This document shows, one piece after another, positions 21,001 to 31,508 of a stretch of 46,347 nt of DNA. The notes beneath the pieces are model-generated. The model saw only the letters and a program-made list of their open reading frames with translations. It did not search any database and had not been told where the DNA came from. The DNA comes from Pigoraptor vietnamica (taxonomy: Eukaryota > Opisthokonta > Filasterea). The position numbers and the translations under genes were made by a program. How positions within the stretch are numbered: the stretch's first letter is position 1; each line of letters begins with the position of its first letter. The stretch spans positions 1 to 46,347 of the forward strand of contig CALSCQ010000819.1 in NCBI GenBank assembly GCA_943704525.1, given 5' to 3'.

Positions 21001-23682
21001 CGAGCGACAGAGGAGCGGCTGCTTCCCAGGCGATATGATGGAGATTTTGCCTGCGGCGAAGTAAGGCCAGCAATAGAGCTTGAGTGGTTATCTGCATGCC
21101 CACACGCACGCTGGACGCGACAAACCTTTCGGAATGGCCGACCCGCAGTCGAAGAGAATGAGGGCGCCGGGTGTGCCGTTGGGGACCACCTGCACCAGCC
21201 CGAACCCAGCTGCCTTCGTGTCGATGCACACCTTGACGGGGTTGAGCGACGGCGGCCGAATGGACACCGGCAGCGACTCGGGCGACGCAAAGCAGGGGCT
21301 GAGCGCCGGGTCCGGGATGCCAAACCCCGTGCAGAAGGCGCGCGCCACGTCGGCGGGGAAGCGGTCGCAGACGGCCACTACGGCCCGCAGTGACTGCAGC
21401 TTGAGGGCTTTGCGGTCGCGCTCGGGCACCGACGCCGAGCAGAGGGCAAGGCCCTGGATGATGCTGACGGCAATTTGCGCTGCGGGTGTGTGAGGCAGGA
21501 CGAGTGTGAGTGTGCGTGAGAGAGAGAGAGAGGCAGGATGATTGTGAGTGGGGTCAAGTGTCGCAGGGCGAGCGACGGCGCGCACCTTTGTGCTTGGACA
21601 CCGACGCCATCCACACGGCCGGGTGTTGCTCAAACGTGCTGTACGGGATGACAATCACGTGGAGCCCGACATACACCGCCATCAGCGCGCCAAACCACAG
21701 CCCAGGCGACGACGCGCAGTCCAGCGCCATGACCATCGTGTTGCTCGCGGTGCACTGCAACGACGCCGCGAGTGACCGCGCGACGCTTATCGCCGCCGCA
21801 TGGCTCACGTGGATCGCCTTCACTTCGCCTGTCTCCGTTACGGACCCCTCGACGTACGCGGGCATCTGCGACAGCTTCCCACCCGCCCCGGACGCGTGCG
21901 CCTGCTCGTGGACGCGTGGAAGCGAGTCGATCGAGTGCCACTCCATCTTCGGCCAGCCCTTCAGCGCGACGGGCTTTCCGTTGTCGTCCCGGGGGTGGTC
22001 CTTGCGCGCGGCGTCCGTCGTCAGCGCCACGCGCACGCCGCAGCCGCTCAACAGAAAGGCGCTATGCGCAATGTTGGGATCGTCGACGGCCGCAGGGCTT
22101 GCGACCGGAATGGCCACCGCACCGGCCATCATGCAGCCGTAGAAAGCCCACACGAACACGTCCGCCTGCCATGGCGGAAGGACAATCGCCACGCGGTCGC
22201 CCTGGTTGACGCCAAACCTGGACATAAAGGGGAGGCGGTGGTTAAAATGGGACTGGGCGGCGTGGGACAGATAACACAGCCGCAATACAGATCGCAGAGT
22301 AAGCAGGGACAGCCGACACAGTCGCCATCAACACGCGCAGTCCACGCAACGCCCAAACGCAAACGTACTTGTGCGTGAGGGCAAAGGCAAGCTGTTCGGC
22401 GGATTTGGCGATCTTCCCAAACGAGACCTCGGCCGCTTCCTTCCCGCGCCCGTCCAGCACAGTCAGCGCAATCTTCTTGGCGAGAGGCCCGTGCCCGCGC
22501 AACCGCGCCACGTCCCCCAGGGATGTCACGTGAGCGTCGTCCCCGAAGCGGTATTCGTCCGGAGGCAGTGCCTGTGGCGCGATGGTGAGGGGCACCATCA
22601 CGCCGCCGGTGGGCTTGGGCGCGTTGGGGTCGAGCGTCTTTGGGGCGTCGCCGCTGCCCTTCGAAAACTGCTTCTTGGGCGTTGTCGGGTTCGTCTGCAG
22701 CGACGCCATCAGCTGCTGGATGCGCGACGACAGCAGCTTGTTCGGCTTGAACTCCTGCTCTGCGGCTGCGCGGTGAGAGGGTGGGTTGAGCACGCCGACA
22801 CTCGCGCCGCAACAACAACCGGTGCGGCACCACACACGCGCACATACCCAGCGGCTCGTTCACAGTCGGCAGCGCGCTGTCTGTTCCCCCCGACATGCCG
22901 CCCGACGCATCGCCGTTGCTCGTCGGCGCGCTTGCAACTGGCGGTGGTGCTCCCACAACAGGCGGCGGCATGGGCGGCATGCCCACAACCGGCGGCGGCG
23001 GCGGGGGTCCGCCAAAGTTTGCAGGCTGCGGCTTTGGGCTGGCGGTCGCGTTCTGAATGGACGGCGCGGCTGCAGCGCGCTGCGGAGCGGGCGACGATGG
23101 CAGCGACGTGCCAGGGCGCGGACCGCCTATTCCCACGGCAAGGCCGGCGCGCAGGGCCTCCTTGCGCTGGGCAAAGTCCGATGCAGACGCCGACGTGTCG
23201 AGAGAGGGCGGCTCTTGCGCGCGGCGTGCGGGAGACGGACAGGCAACAGAGTCGGACGCCGTGCGGGGATGCGTCTCGGCGGAAGCCGCCGGGGCATCGA
23301 GCGCCGACACGCTCTGCGTGCGAGGCTGGTACTTGAGCTGCGCGGCGGCAGCTGGGTGTGTGGCAAGGTACCTCGCAAGCGCATTCTCTGTGAGTTTTGG
23401 GGAATGTGAGCATGGCGCAAACAATCGCAAGCAACACACACACAAACACACAGACGCAGACACAAGTGCACGCACACACCTCCGCCGTGTGGCCCCAACA
23501 GTAGTGCGCGCTTCTTCTCGAAGCCCTTCTCGGTAATGTCGCCTGCGCACGCCAGTCCAATCACGATCAGTTACCCTCAGGCCGTCCAGACACCGGCGAA
23601 CGCAACCCAACGCACCCTCTTCAAGCTCCTTTTCCAGCGCGGTCAGCTTGCGCACAATGCCGTCGGAGATGGGAACGGCCAT
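18031..23682 (-). CDS. DIP2: Disco-interacting protein 2 (DIP2) homologue
   Basis: Twelve exons: 23682..23616, 23542..23480, 23387..22848, 22765..22369, 22217..21586, 21479..21126, 21050..20720, 20619..20306, 20197..19319, 19190..18811, 18736..18360, 18280..18031. They encode 1527 residues (human DIP2A-C are about 1560-1570). The order is: DMAP1-binding-type N-terminus (LEKELEEGDITEKGFEKKRA, NALARYLATHP); a Pro-rich linker; then two fatty-acyl-AMP-ligase-like domains, about 300-870 (FGVNQGDRVAIVLPPWQADV) and about 890-1527 (SFGRLHAEATRVALFLSEKL, GDNVALVFPT). The end, VVFMSQKLLVAVIEV, RGQKQRIRLRDGFVAGGLDP and IHVAYNI, is diagnostic of DIP2. DIP2 proteins act in lipid metabolism and cell signalling; the adenylation substrate is not readable. 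DIP2 is divergent from PLRG1. Confidence 0.96.
20627..20651. repeat. Poly(G) run of 25, used as the polypyrimidine tract of a DIP2 intron
   Basis: On the DIP2 sense (minus) strand this is C25 followed by TTCTCAG and then exon 8, so the run replaces the usual U-rich tract of the intron 20620-20719. Confidence 0.9.
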
Positions 23683-24215
23683 TCTCCCTCAGGCTGTCCG
23701 CGCAGGACGCCACGCACACAGCGCACAAATTCCAATTCGAATCGACAATCACGCGCCCCGCATGTCAGGACACCACCCCTGTGGAAGTCACAACAATGCC
23801 AGTGCCTTCTCTCTCTCTCTCGCTCTTGTCTCCCTCTCGCGCTGTCGCACACACACCCCACTGCGACACTTGCCGTTCGATTGAGACGTCTGCCTGGGGC
23901 ATCCCCCTCACCTGCCACGCATTTTGGCTCAGGCGTTGCAGGGGTAGTACCCCTGCAGGCGTTGTTGTTGGATAGGCAGCCTGGCGCAATCTCGCCAGAA
24001 CGTAGAGTCACGTGATCGTCCCATATGGCGCCCTGTCAAAGCAGCTGTTCGTGTTCTCAACTCACTCTGAAACTACGGCCGTTGTTGCGCTTTGAGGCCA
24101 TTCGTCGGTGTCGCGTGTCGCTGCCCACCTCGTTGTCGGGGTCGCTGTCTCGGTATCGCTCGGTCGTCCCTCTCGCACGTAACGCGGCGATCGCGGCACA
24201 CGCCGCACGCTGCAA
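23683..24215. promoter_or_regulatory. Divergent promoter DIP2/PLRG1
   Basis: Gap of 533 bp between divergent ATGs. It holds TCACGTGA at 24008-24015 and a short CT-rich run near 23807-23835. No coding exon was recognised. A shared promoter is inferred from the geometry and the recurrent E-box. Confidence 0.55.
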
Positions 24216-27170
24216 ATGGCGGACGTGGATCCCGCGCTGGCGGTGTGTTTGCGAAGACGCCGCGAATGGCACTGGTAGCAGGATTGAACTGATGTATCTC
24301 TTGCCGTGTCTTGTGTGTGCAGGGCCCCGTGCCACCTCTCAAGACAATCGTCTTCCGCTCGCTCAAGCGCACGCACGACATGTTTCTCGGCAGCTACGGG
24401 AAGCGCGTCGTGCTCCCCGAGGGCCACGAGAGGTGCGTCGACGTGCGACTCGCAGAATTATCTGCAGAGATTTGACTCTCTGCGTGGCCATCTCGCAGCA
24501 AACGCATCCGCCTGTCCTGCCGTCTCCGCGACGAGTATGATGCCGTTCGCTCCCTCCCGCCGCCTCCCGCGCAACGCCCGTCGGCGCCGGCGGCGACTTC
24601 GGTGCCGCAGCCGCTCATGATCGAGGCGCCACCCGTTGAGGTGCGGGGTGTGCACGCATACCCGTCGGCACCCGGCGTGTCGCTGTCGGAAGAAACGGCC
24701 GCCGCGCCCAGGCCCGTGTCGCACGCGGCGTCGTCGCAGGCTCAGCAGCAGGCGCAGGCGTGGAGCCAGTGGGTGCTGCGGCGTCAGCATGTGTTAGTCA
24801 GCATGTGTTAGTGTGTGGTGCATGGTGGCTGTGTCGGTGTTTGCTGTGCCGTTTTGTGTGGCCTGCGTCGTCTGAGGTGGTCAAAGTGCGGTTGTGGCTG
24901 AGGGGCAGTGCCTGGTGCGAGGGCAGCTGTGTGCGAGGGCAGCCGTGTGCGAGGGGTGTGCGAGGGCAGCCGTGTGCTAGATGTGTTGTCACTGATTGCG
25001 CCCCTTGCAGAGCGCTTGTTGCGCGGACCGCGCCCGGCATTGCCGATATCCATGCGAAGACGAGGACAGGTGGGCCCTCTGCGCTGCGCTGGTCCCGAGT
25101 GTGCGTGCGGGGATGCCTGCACTTTTGATCTGACTGCCGGTGGCGCGGTCGCAGGGTCCACCGCCTTGACAGTGCGCTCGGCGCCGGTGACACCGAAGCC
25201 CCGCTGGCACGCGCCGTGGAAGCTGATGAGGGTGCGTTGTTCCCGCGGGTTAACGAAATGGCGTGAATGCGTGCACTATGTTTGCGACGTGTTTGCTGTT
25301 GCTGGCGTCCTAGCTACATGCATGACGGACGCGGGATGCACTCTGGTTGTCTGGGAGTAAACGACCCACGACTTATTGTAGAGGGCGACACCTCACGCTG
25401 CGCGTCTGAACACTTGTTTGTTCTCAGGTGATCAGCGGGCACACTGGCTGGGTGCGCACGGTCGCGGTCGATCCCAGCAACAAGTGGTTCACGACGGGAT
25501 CGGTCGACCGCACCATCAAGGCAAGTGTGCGAGTGCCTTTGTGCCGCTGCGCTTTCGTTGTGGTTCTTACACGCGGCTTGCTGTGCGTGCGCAGATATGG
25601 GACATGGCCAGCGGCACCCTCAAGCTGTCGCTCACGGGCCACGTGAGCACTGTGCGCGGGGTCGTGGTCAGCGACCGCCACCCGTATCTGTTTTCGTGCG
25701 GCGAGGACAAGTCGGTCAAGTGCTGGGATCTAGAAAGCAACAAGGTACGTGCGCACTGGACATGGAGTGCACACTGCTGGTCTCCAGTTTCACGGTGGTG
25801 GAGCCTATGGACCGCTGTCTATGGCACAAGGGCTGGCTATTCCTGCGAGCCTGTCGCCGTTGCGCTCGCTAATGTTGCCGAGTGCAGGTCATCCGCTCGT
25901 ACCACGGACATCTCAACGGAGTGTACAGCATTGCGCTCCACCCCACGCTCGACGTCATTCTCACTGGCGCGCGCGACGCCACCTGCCGCGTGAGTGGCCG
26001 TGCGCATTCCTTTTTCTGTTGCTTTGGCGTTTCACGCATCCGTCTCACGGAGGGTCTTCCGCGTTTCAGGTGTGGGACATGCGAACAAAGGCGTGCGTGC
26101 ACATCCTGCAGGGCCACACAGATACCGTCGGCGCTGTGAAGGCGCAAGGGGCCGACCCGCAGGTGCGTGTGTGCGGCCCTGTCACGGCGAATGGCGCATC
26201 ATCGGCCCTGACTGTTTGCGCGCAGGTGATTACTGGCAGCAACGACTCAACAGTGCGACTGTGGGACATCCGCACGGGCAAGACGGTGACGACGCTGACC
26301 AATCACAAGAAGGGCGTGCGCGCCATCGCCCTCCACCACACAGAGTGCGTGAGCGAGCCTGCTGTTCTCTCTCCCACTTGCCGCATTGAATACATGCTGA
26401 CGCGTGTGCTTGCAGGTTCACGTTCGCGACGGCCGCGCCAGATAACATCAAGCAGTGGCGCTTCCCGAACGGCGACTTCATCCAGAACCTGTCTGGACAC
26501 AACGCACTCATCGACTCGATGGCCCTCAACCAAGACGACGTCCTCGTGTCGGGAGGTGCGTGCGCCCGAACACTCCAGCGTCCAATTATATTGCCTGTCG
26601 CCGTGTCAGTTCTAACATGCGTGCGCGCAGGCGACAACGGCAGCATGCGCTTTTGGGACTGGCGCTCGGGGTACAACTTCCAAGAGCTCCAGTCGCCAGT
26701 GCAGCCGGTGAGCAACGGCAGATTTCCGTTTAATGCGTGCAACGGGGCCTCACCGCCCCTTCCTTCACCCTCCCATTCCAGGGATCGCTGGACAGCGAGG
26801 CGGGTGTGTTGGCCATGGCCTTCGACGTGACTGGGTCGCGCCTCATCACGGGCGATGCGGACAAGAGCATCAAGATTTATAAGGTGCGTCTGCTGCGCTG
26901 AACGTTGCGCGTGGCTGGTTCTCGCTCATTCCCCGTCTTGTGCGCATGTGTTCCGATCGCCTCACGCAACTACAGGAGGACGACAGCGCGGTACGTTGAC
27001 TCTGTTGCTCTGCGAGTTTGTGCGCATCAAAGCTGTCGGTTGTGCCTGTCTCTTCTCTGCTCCATCACGCTATCCGTTGGTGTTGGCGCTGACATGGACC
27101 ACAAACGCAGACGCAAGAGACACATCCGCTCAACTGGCAGCCGTCGATCAACCGCGGCAAGAAGTTTTGA
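24216..27170 (+). CDS. PLRG1: Pleiotropic regulator 1 / Prp46, spliceosome WD40 protein
   Basis: Fifteen exons: 24216..24242, 24323..24432, 24499..24792, 25011..25069, 25155..25231, 25428..25520, 25595..25744, 25888..25989, 26070..26162, 26226..26344, 26416..26555, 26631..26707, 26782..26883, 26976..26990, 27111..27170; 505 residues (human 514). The conserved N-terminal [10 protein letters not shown] is followed by a low-complexity linker, [19 protein letters not shown], and seven WD repeats (about 190-480; for example [26 protein letters not shown] and [11 protein letters not shown]). It ends ETHPLNWQP, as in PLRG1. It is a core member of the Prp19/CDC5L (NTC) complex that activates the spliceosome. 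Intron 6 is a GC-AG intron (ATCAAG|GCAAGT), and exon 14 is a 15-nt microexon (EDDSA). Confidence 0.97.
24783..24810 (+). repeat. 14-bp tandem duplication spanning a PLRG1 5' splice site
   Basis: GTCAGCATGTGTTA occurs twice in a row. It duplicates the exon 3 donor CATGT|GTTAGT; only the first copy keeps the reading frame. Confidence 0.85.
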
Positions 27171-27300
27171 GGCACAAACAAATGTGGTGTTGTCACACGG
27201 GCTTCCGGCATTCCCCATTGCCGCATGCATGGCGACGGCAACTATTGCATCTCGCGTGCAGTTTACTATAGATGCCTGTGTGCGCCGAAGCGGAACGTGT

Positions 27301-28400
27301 TCACTTGGCCTTCTTGTCCTCGCTGGCACCGGCGCCCTTCTTCTGCGCACGCCGCGGAATGAGCACATCGCACACGCGGCACAACGGGCACGCCGGGCAC
27401 CCACCGACACGGCCGTCATTTCGTCCAGGAGGCGCATGTACTCGGTCTCCGTGCTCTTGGCCTGCGACTGCAGCGCCGTGAAGTTCGTCTTGGTCGTGCG
27501 GAGCTCTGGACAGGAAGCGCGACAATCATGAGCCACTGCCCCAAACGCGGACATGGCTGGCTAGCCCCCCACCGTCCTGCGCCTCCTTCAGCGAGCCCTC
27601 GAGCTTCTTGATCTTGTCGTCGGTCCCTTTCTTCTCGTCCAACACGCGCATGTACTCCTGCGCACTCGCCAAGGTCAGAGCCACCAAGACACCACGCGAC
27701 ACGTGAGTGACAGCGATACCCACCTTGCGCGTATTCTCAGCCTGGCTGATAACGACCTCCTCCCGCGCAATGTCGTACATGAACCGGTAAAAGCGGAAGA
27801 GAACACTGCAATGGGCCGCCATGAGATCGAAGTCCAACATACTGACAGGGAAAGCAGCGGAGAGGCACACTCACACGAGCAAGAAGAGGCTGAACCCCGT
27901 GATGTAGAAGTTGCGCTGCGCACGGAAGAGGTGCATCTGGAGGTGCGTGTACATGTGCACGTCACGCGCTTGCTTCTCGCTCGACTTGGACAGCGACTCG
28001 TCCGCCTTCCACATCTCACGGATGGCATCTGCAAGAGCACTCGTCAGCAAGACACACGCACGTGTAGACACGGACAAGTACACCCACCCGTGCACTCGTC
28101 AGCAAGGGACACGCACGTATAGCCACGGACAAGTACCCCACCCACCGACGAAGAGAAGGAACACGGCCAGGAATGTAACCTGCAACGCAGGGCGTATCTT
28201 TTGCATTAACGCCGACTTGCCGATCTTCAGGGTGATGGCCCGTTGCCTGTCGGGTTCGATAAGACGCATCAGCAAACGAAAGACGCAACAGACGAATGGC
28301 CACGCACGCACCATGACACCGGGAGGGGAAGGCAGAGAAAGGCAATGATGAAGATTTCCGAGTACAGGAGACCCGCCACGAGCGTCCACTGGATCGACAT
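27301..28400 (-). CDS. BCAP31: BAP31-type ER membrane protein
   Basis: Seven exons: 28400..28312, 28246..28146, 28028..27875, 27805..27724, 27657..27573, 27505..27405, 27342..27301; 217 residues (human 246). The start MSIQWTLVAGLLYSEIFIIA matches the first BAP31 membrane segment. Two more segments follow (VTFLAVFLLFV at about 54-64 and FYITGFSLFLLVVLFRF at about 99-115), with the family core HLQMHLFRAQRNFYITGFSL. The last 90 residues are coiled coil. The C-terminus EDKKAK is a KKxx ER-retrieval signal (animals: KKEE). The protein acts in ER export and quality control of membrane proteins. Its gene is divergent from GPCPD1 and convergent with PLRG1 (stops 130 bp apart). Confidence 0.96.
28029..28145 (-). 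repeat. 55-bp imperfect tandem duplication filling a BAP31 intron
   Basis: GCACTCGTCAGCAAG recurs at 28037 and 28092 with matching flanks (CACGCACGT, CACGGACAAGTAC). Almost the whole intron 2 consists of two copies of a 55-bp unit. Confidence 0.75.
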
Positions 28401-28809
28401 TCTCTGCGGGTGCAAGGAGAGAGGAGGAGGAGAACGCTGCAGTGTGTCTGTTGCGCAGGTGTGTTGCTGTTGCCTTCGAAGCGCCCTTTTGTGCGTCGCG
28501 CTGGCTTCCGTGGCACTTTGACTGTGACGTCACGTAGTTTTCCGAAGAACAAATTTTACGTTACGACGGATCTTCCGCCTCAACGTTGATTGGCCGGGGC
28601 AGTGTGAGTGGCTGCGGTTCGGCTGCAGGACACCGCCGGCACCGCGCATACTTCAGTTGTGCGCAAACATGCGACGCAAAAAACGCAGCGCACACTCACT
28701 CCGCAAGTTCGCCTCTCGCGGTGGTAGCACTCACTGCCCGCTTTCTGCTGCTCTTGAGGCGCACGGGCGCCGCCAGCCTTTCCGCTGTTGTTGCGCGGTA
28801 CTCTCCAAA
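28401..28809. promoter_or_regulatory. Divergent promoter BAP31/GPCPD1
   Basis: Gap of 409 bp. It holds the palindromic CRE/ATF word TGACGTCA at 28525-28532, continuing as CACGTAG, and an inverted CCAAT box (ATTGG) at 28589-28593. The same combination occurs between NCDN and GPD2. Confidence 0.6.
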
Positions 28810-31180
28810 ATGGCTGCCACGACAGCAGTCACCTTCACCGTGCACGTCTCGCACACGGTGAGTAGCGCGGCATGAGCCGCACAACCGCACGGGCGTTATT
28901 CTGAAGCTTGGCGTGCCTTCTCTGTTCGCGTAGATTGGGACGGGCGACGTGGTCTGCATCATCGGCAGTGCGCCGGCTGTCGGGTCCTGGGCCGTCGGTG
29001 CTGCGCCTCCTCTGGCGCTTGTCAGCAGCGGCGAAGGTGGGCAGTCCTATTTTCCTTGTTTCGTCGATTACTCGGCCGTCTCACGCGTTGTCATCAGGGA
29101 CCACGTGGAAAGGCACCGTGCACTTGCCCGCCGGTACCGCCGTGGCGTACAAGGTGCGTATTGCGACAGTCGCGTGGGGCCAATTGGCCTATTGCTGTTG
29201 CGTTTGCAATGACGGTGTCATATCGCTAATCGACAAGCGTTCGCACGACAGTACATTGTGCGTGATGCAGCCGGAGCGCTCGTGCACTACGAGGATTTTG
29301 CGCAGAACCGCATCGTCGTTCCCAACGGCGACGCGTGCGAGACGGACGACGGCGTCTTTGGCGCGTCGCCGGGCACTTCGTCGAGCAGTCGCCTTCGCCT
29401 GGGCAACCGGCGTTACATCACAGTCGGCGTGAACAAGCACGTGGAGGTGAACCTCAAGTTTGGCCTCCTGTGCGAGGAGATGACGGCCGTGCTGCGCGGC
29501 CGCATCCAAGACGCAGGGCACTGCGTCGTCGTCCACGATGCGTCCGGATGCTCGCACACCCTCCAGCTTCCCCTCGCCAAACTTCGGGTGCGTCAGCCGT
29601 CGATTGTCGAGACGTTGCCCAACGTGCGCTGACTAATAGCTCTCTTGCTTTTTTCGCAGGTCGTTTCGTTCTCATTTCCGAGCAGCCAAGAGGCGCTCAT
29701 ATTTGTAACCGCGTACGCCTCGCAACAGCCCGACCCTGCGCATCTCGTCGCGCGCGGCGTTCTGACCGCCTCGCAGCTTGTCAACTCGTCCGGAATTGCG
29801 CGCGTGCAGCTGCTGGACAACTCCCTCTTGCCCGTCGCGCAGATTTCCGTCGGCTATCTCGTGTGCAAGCCATTCTTGCATGTGGGTCGCGTTGCTTCGT
29901 GTTGCACATGACCCTTGGTGTTTACTTTGCTGATCGGCGCTTGCGCGCAGCCGGCAATCAATCTGTCCAAGCTCGGTGCGGTCGTCGACCTCAAGGCACG
30001 CGACGTGCCTGTTGAGGTGGGCCACCGTGGCTCGGGATCGAACAAGCGCGGCAGCCGCATCGACGAGAACACAATTCTCAGCTTTGTGGCCGCGGCCCGC
30101 AACGGAGTCAGCCTGGTCGAGTTTGACGTCATGCTGTCCAAGGTGCGTGGTGCATTTCCTGCTGTGATTTGTTGCGGGTGCGCTGGTAGCTCATGCCGTC
30201 GGAACGCTGCAGGACGGCATCCCCGTCATCCACCACGACCACGTAATCGCTGTCGGGAGCGCGGGCGTGAAAGTGCCCGTGCACACGCTGACGCTGGCGC
30301 AACTCCGCGAGGTCAAGGACGGCCCTCGCGCGGCGCCAAAGAACGAGCGCCCTGGTGTGCTCAAGCGCACGCGCAGCTGGGACCGTCTAATTGACGAGCC
30401 GCAACGTGGCACGTATGCGATTGCGGACCACTTTCCCACGCTGGTCGAGGCATTCACCGAAGTGCCCGTGTCGCTGGGGTTTGACATCGGTAGGTTCGCA
30501 ATCGACTGGCCCTATTGTGCACGTTCGGCAGGCCGAAAGCACCGTGCTCATCGTTGCCATTCGCCGGTGCAGAGATCAAGAGCATGACGGACATCGGGAT
30601 GGAGCAGTACAACACGACGCCCCCCGACAAGAACGCGCTCGTCGACAATGTGCTGCGCATCGTGTTTGACCACGTCGGCGACCGCCTCGTCATGTTCAGC
30701 AGCTTCGATCCCGACGTGTGCACGCTGCTGATGGCCAAGCAACCGCGATTCCCCGTCTTCCTCATCACGTGGTGGGCTGGCCCGGACGAGGACGTGTCGG
30801 GGAGCGACACGCGGTGCCACGGACTCGACGGCGCCCTGGACGCTGCAGTCGAAGCCGAACTTCGCGGGCTGGTGTGCGAGGCGCGCTTCATGTTGGAGAA
30901 CCCGGGATCCATCCGGCGCATTAAGGCGCAGGGGCTGATGCTGCTGACGTACGGGAACGAGAACGAGGTTCCCGAGGCCATCTTTGCTCAGGTACGTGCG
31001 CAAGGAGTGAAGTGTTCTTAGGCTTATGGACTGTGCCAATTGACGGCTTTGCGCCCCTTGCAGAAGGAGAACGGCGTCGACGGCGTCATTTCCGACAACA
31101 TTGCGCGCACATTCAAGCGCACGACGCATTTTTCGCTCTCGCGCAGCTTGACTTCTTCCGACCTGCCGCTGGCCGGCTGA
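28810..31180 (+). CDS. GPCPD1: Glycerophosphocholine phosphodiesterase, CBM20 + GDPD (GPCPD1)
   Basis: Nine exons: 28810..28857, 28934..29036, 29098..29153, 29252..29587, 29660..29881, 29951..30142, 30213..30489, 30573..30991, 31064..31180; 589 residues (human 672). Residues about 1-110 are a CBM20 starch-binding domain (VCIIGSAPAVGSWAVG, TTWKGTVHLPAGT). From about residue 270 the GP-PDE domain carries the catalytic signature: VGHRGSGSNK, RIDENTILSFVAAARNG, LVEFDVMLSK and GIPVIHHDHV. It ends VDGVISDNIARTFKR. The family hydrolyses glycerophosphocholine to glycerol-3-phosphate and choline. The mitochondrial glycerol-3-phosphate dehydrogenase encoded 11 kb away could use the product, but linkage is probably chance. 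Confidence 0.95.
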
Positions 31181-31508
31181 AAAGGACACATAAAATAATA
31201 TTGTTGCATTTGTGGTGAGGGTTAGACGTACCGAGATGTCGGCCAATTTTCATCAGTTTGAATTTTCCGAGTGCTCGCAATGTCCTTTCCCACGATAAAC
31301 AAACCGGTCCAACAATTTTTCGAACACATTATGCACAAAACCCGATGCCATTCGAACCCGCACACTTTCCGCCGTCACTTTAGTCCAATCAACCCGCGTT
31401 GCATCACGCGCGTTTGTGTGCGTGGTGTGCGCCACTCGGCCTGTCCGTGGGTCTGCTTGTGCTGCTCTCTGTCCGGCGGGGCGCGCTCCCCGGCCGTCCG
31501 CAGCAACC
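31181..31508. promoter_or_regulatory. Intergenic GPCPD1 to TIAM-like GEF
   Basis: Tandem gap of 328 bp. The AT-rich CATAAAATAATATTG at 31190-31204 is a likely poly(A) region for GPCPD1. No E-box or CRE palindrome was seen before the downstream start. Confidence 0.4.

Noticed and set aside
27806-27874. Alternative in-frame BAP31 acceptor at 27842 adding 12 codons
   Set aside because: It would leave a 33-nt intron, too short to splice, and breaks the alignment with BAP31; the acceptor at 27806 fits.
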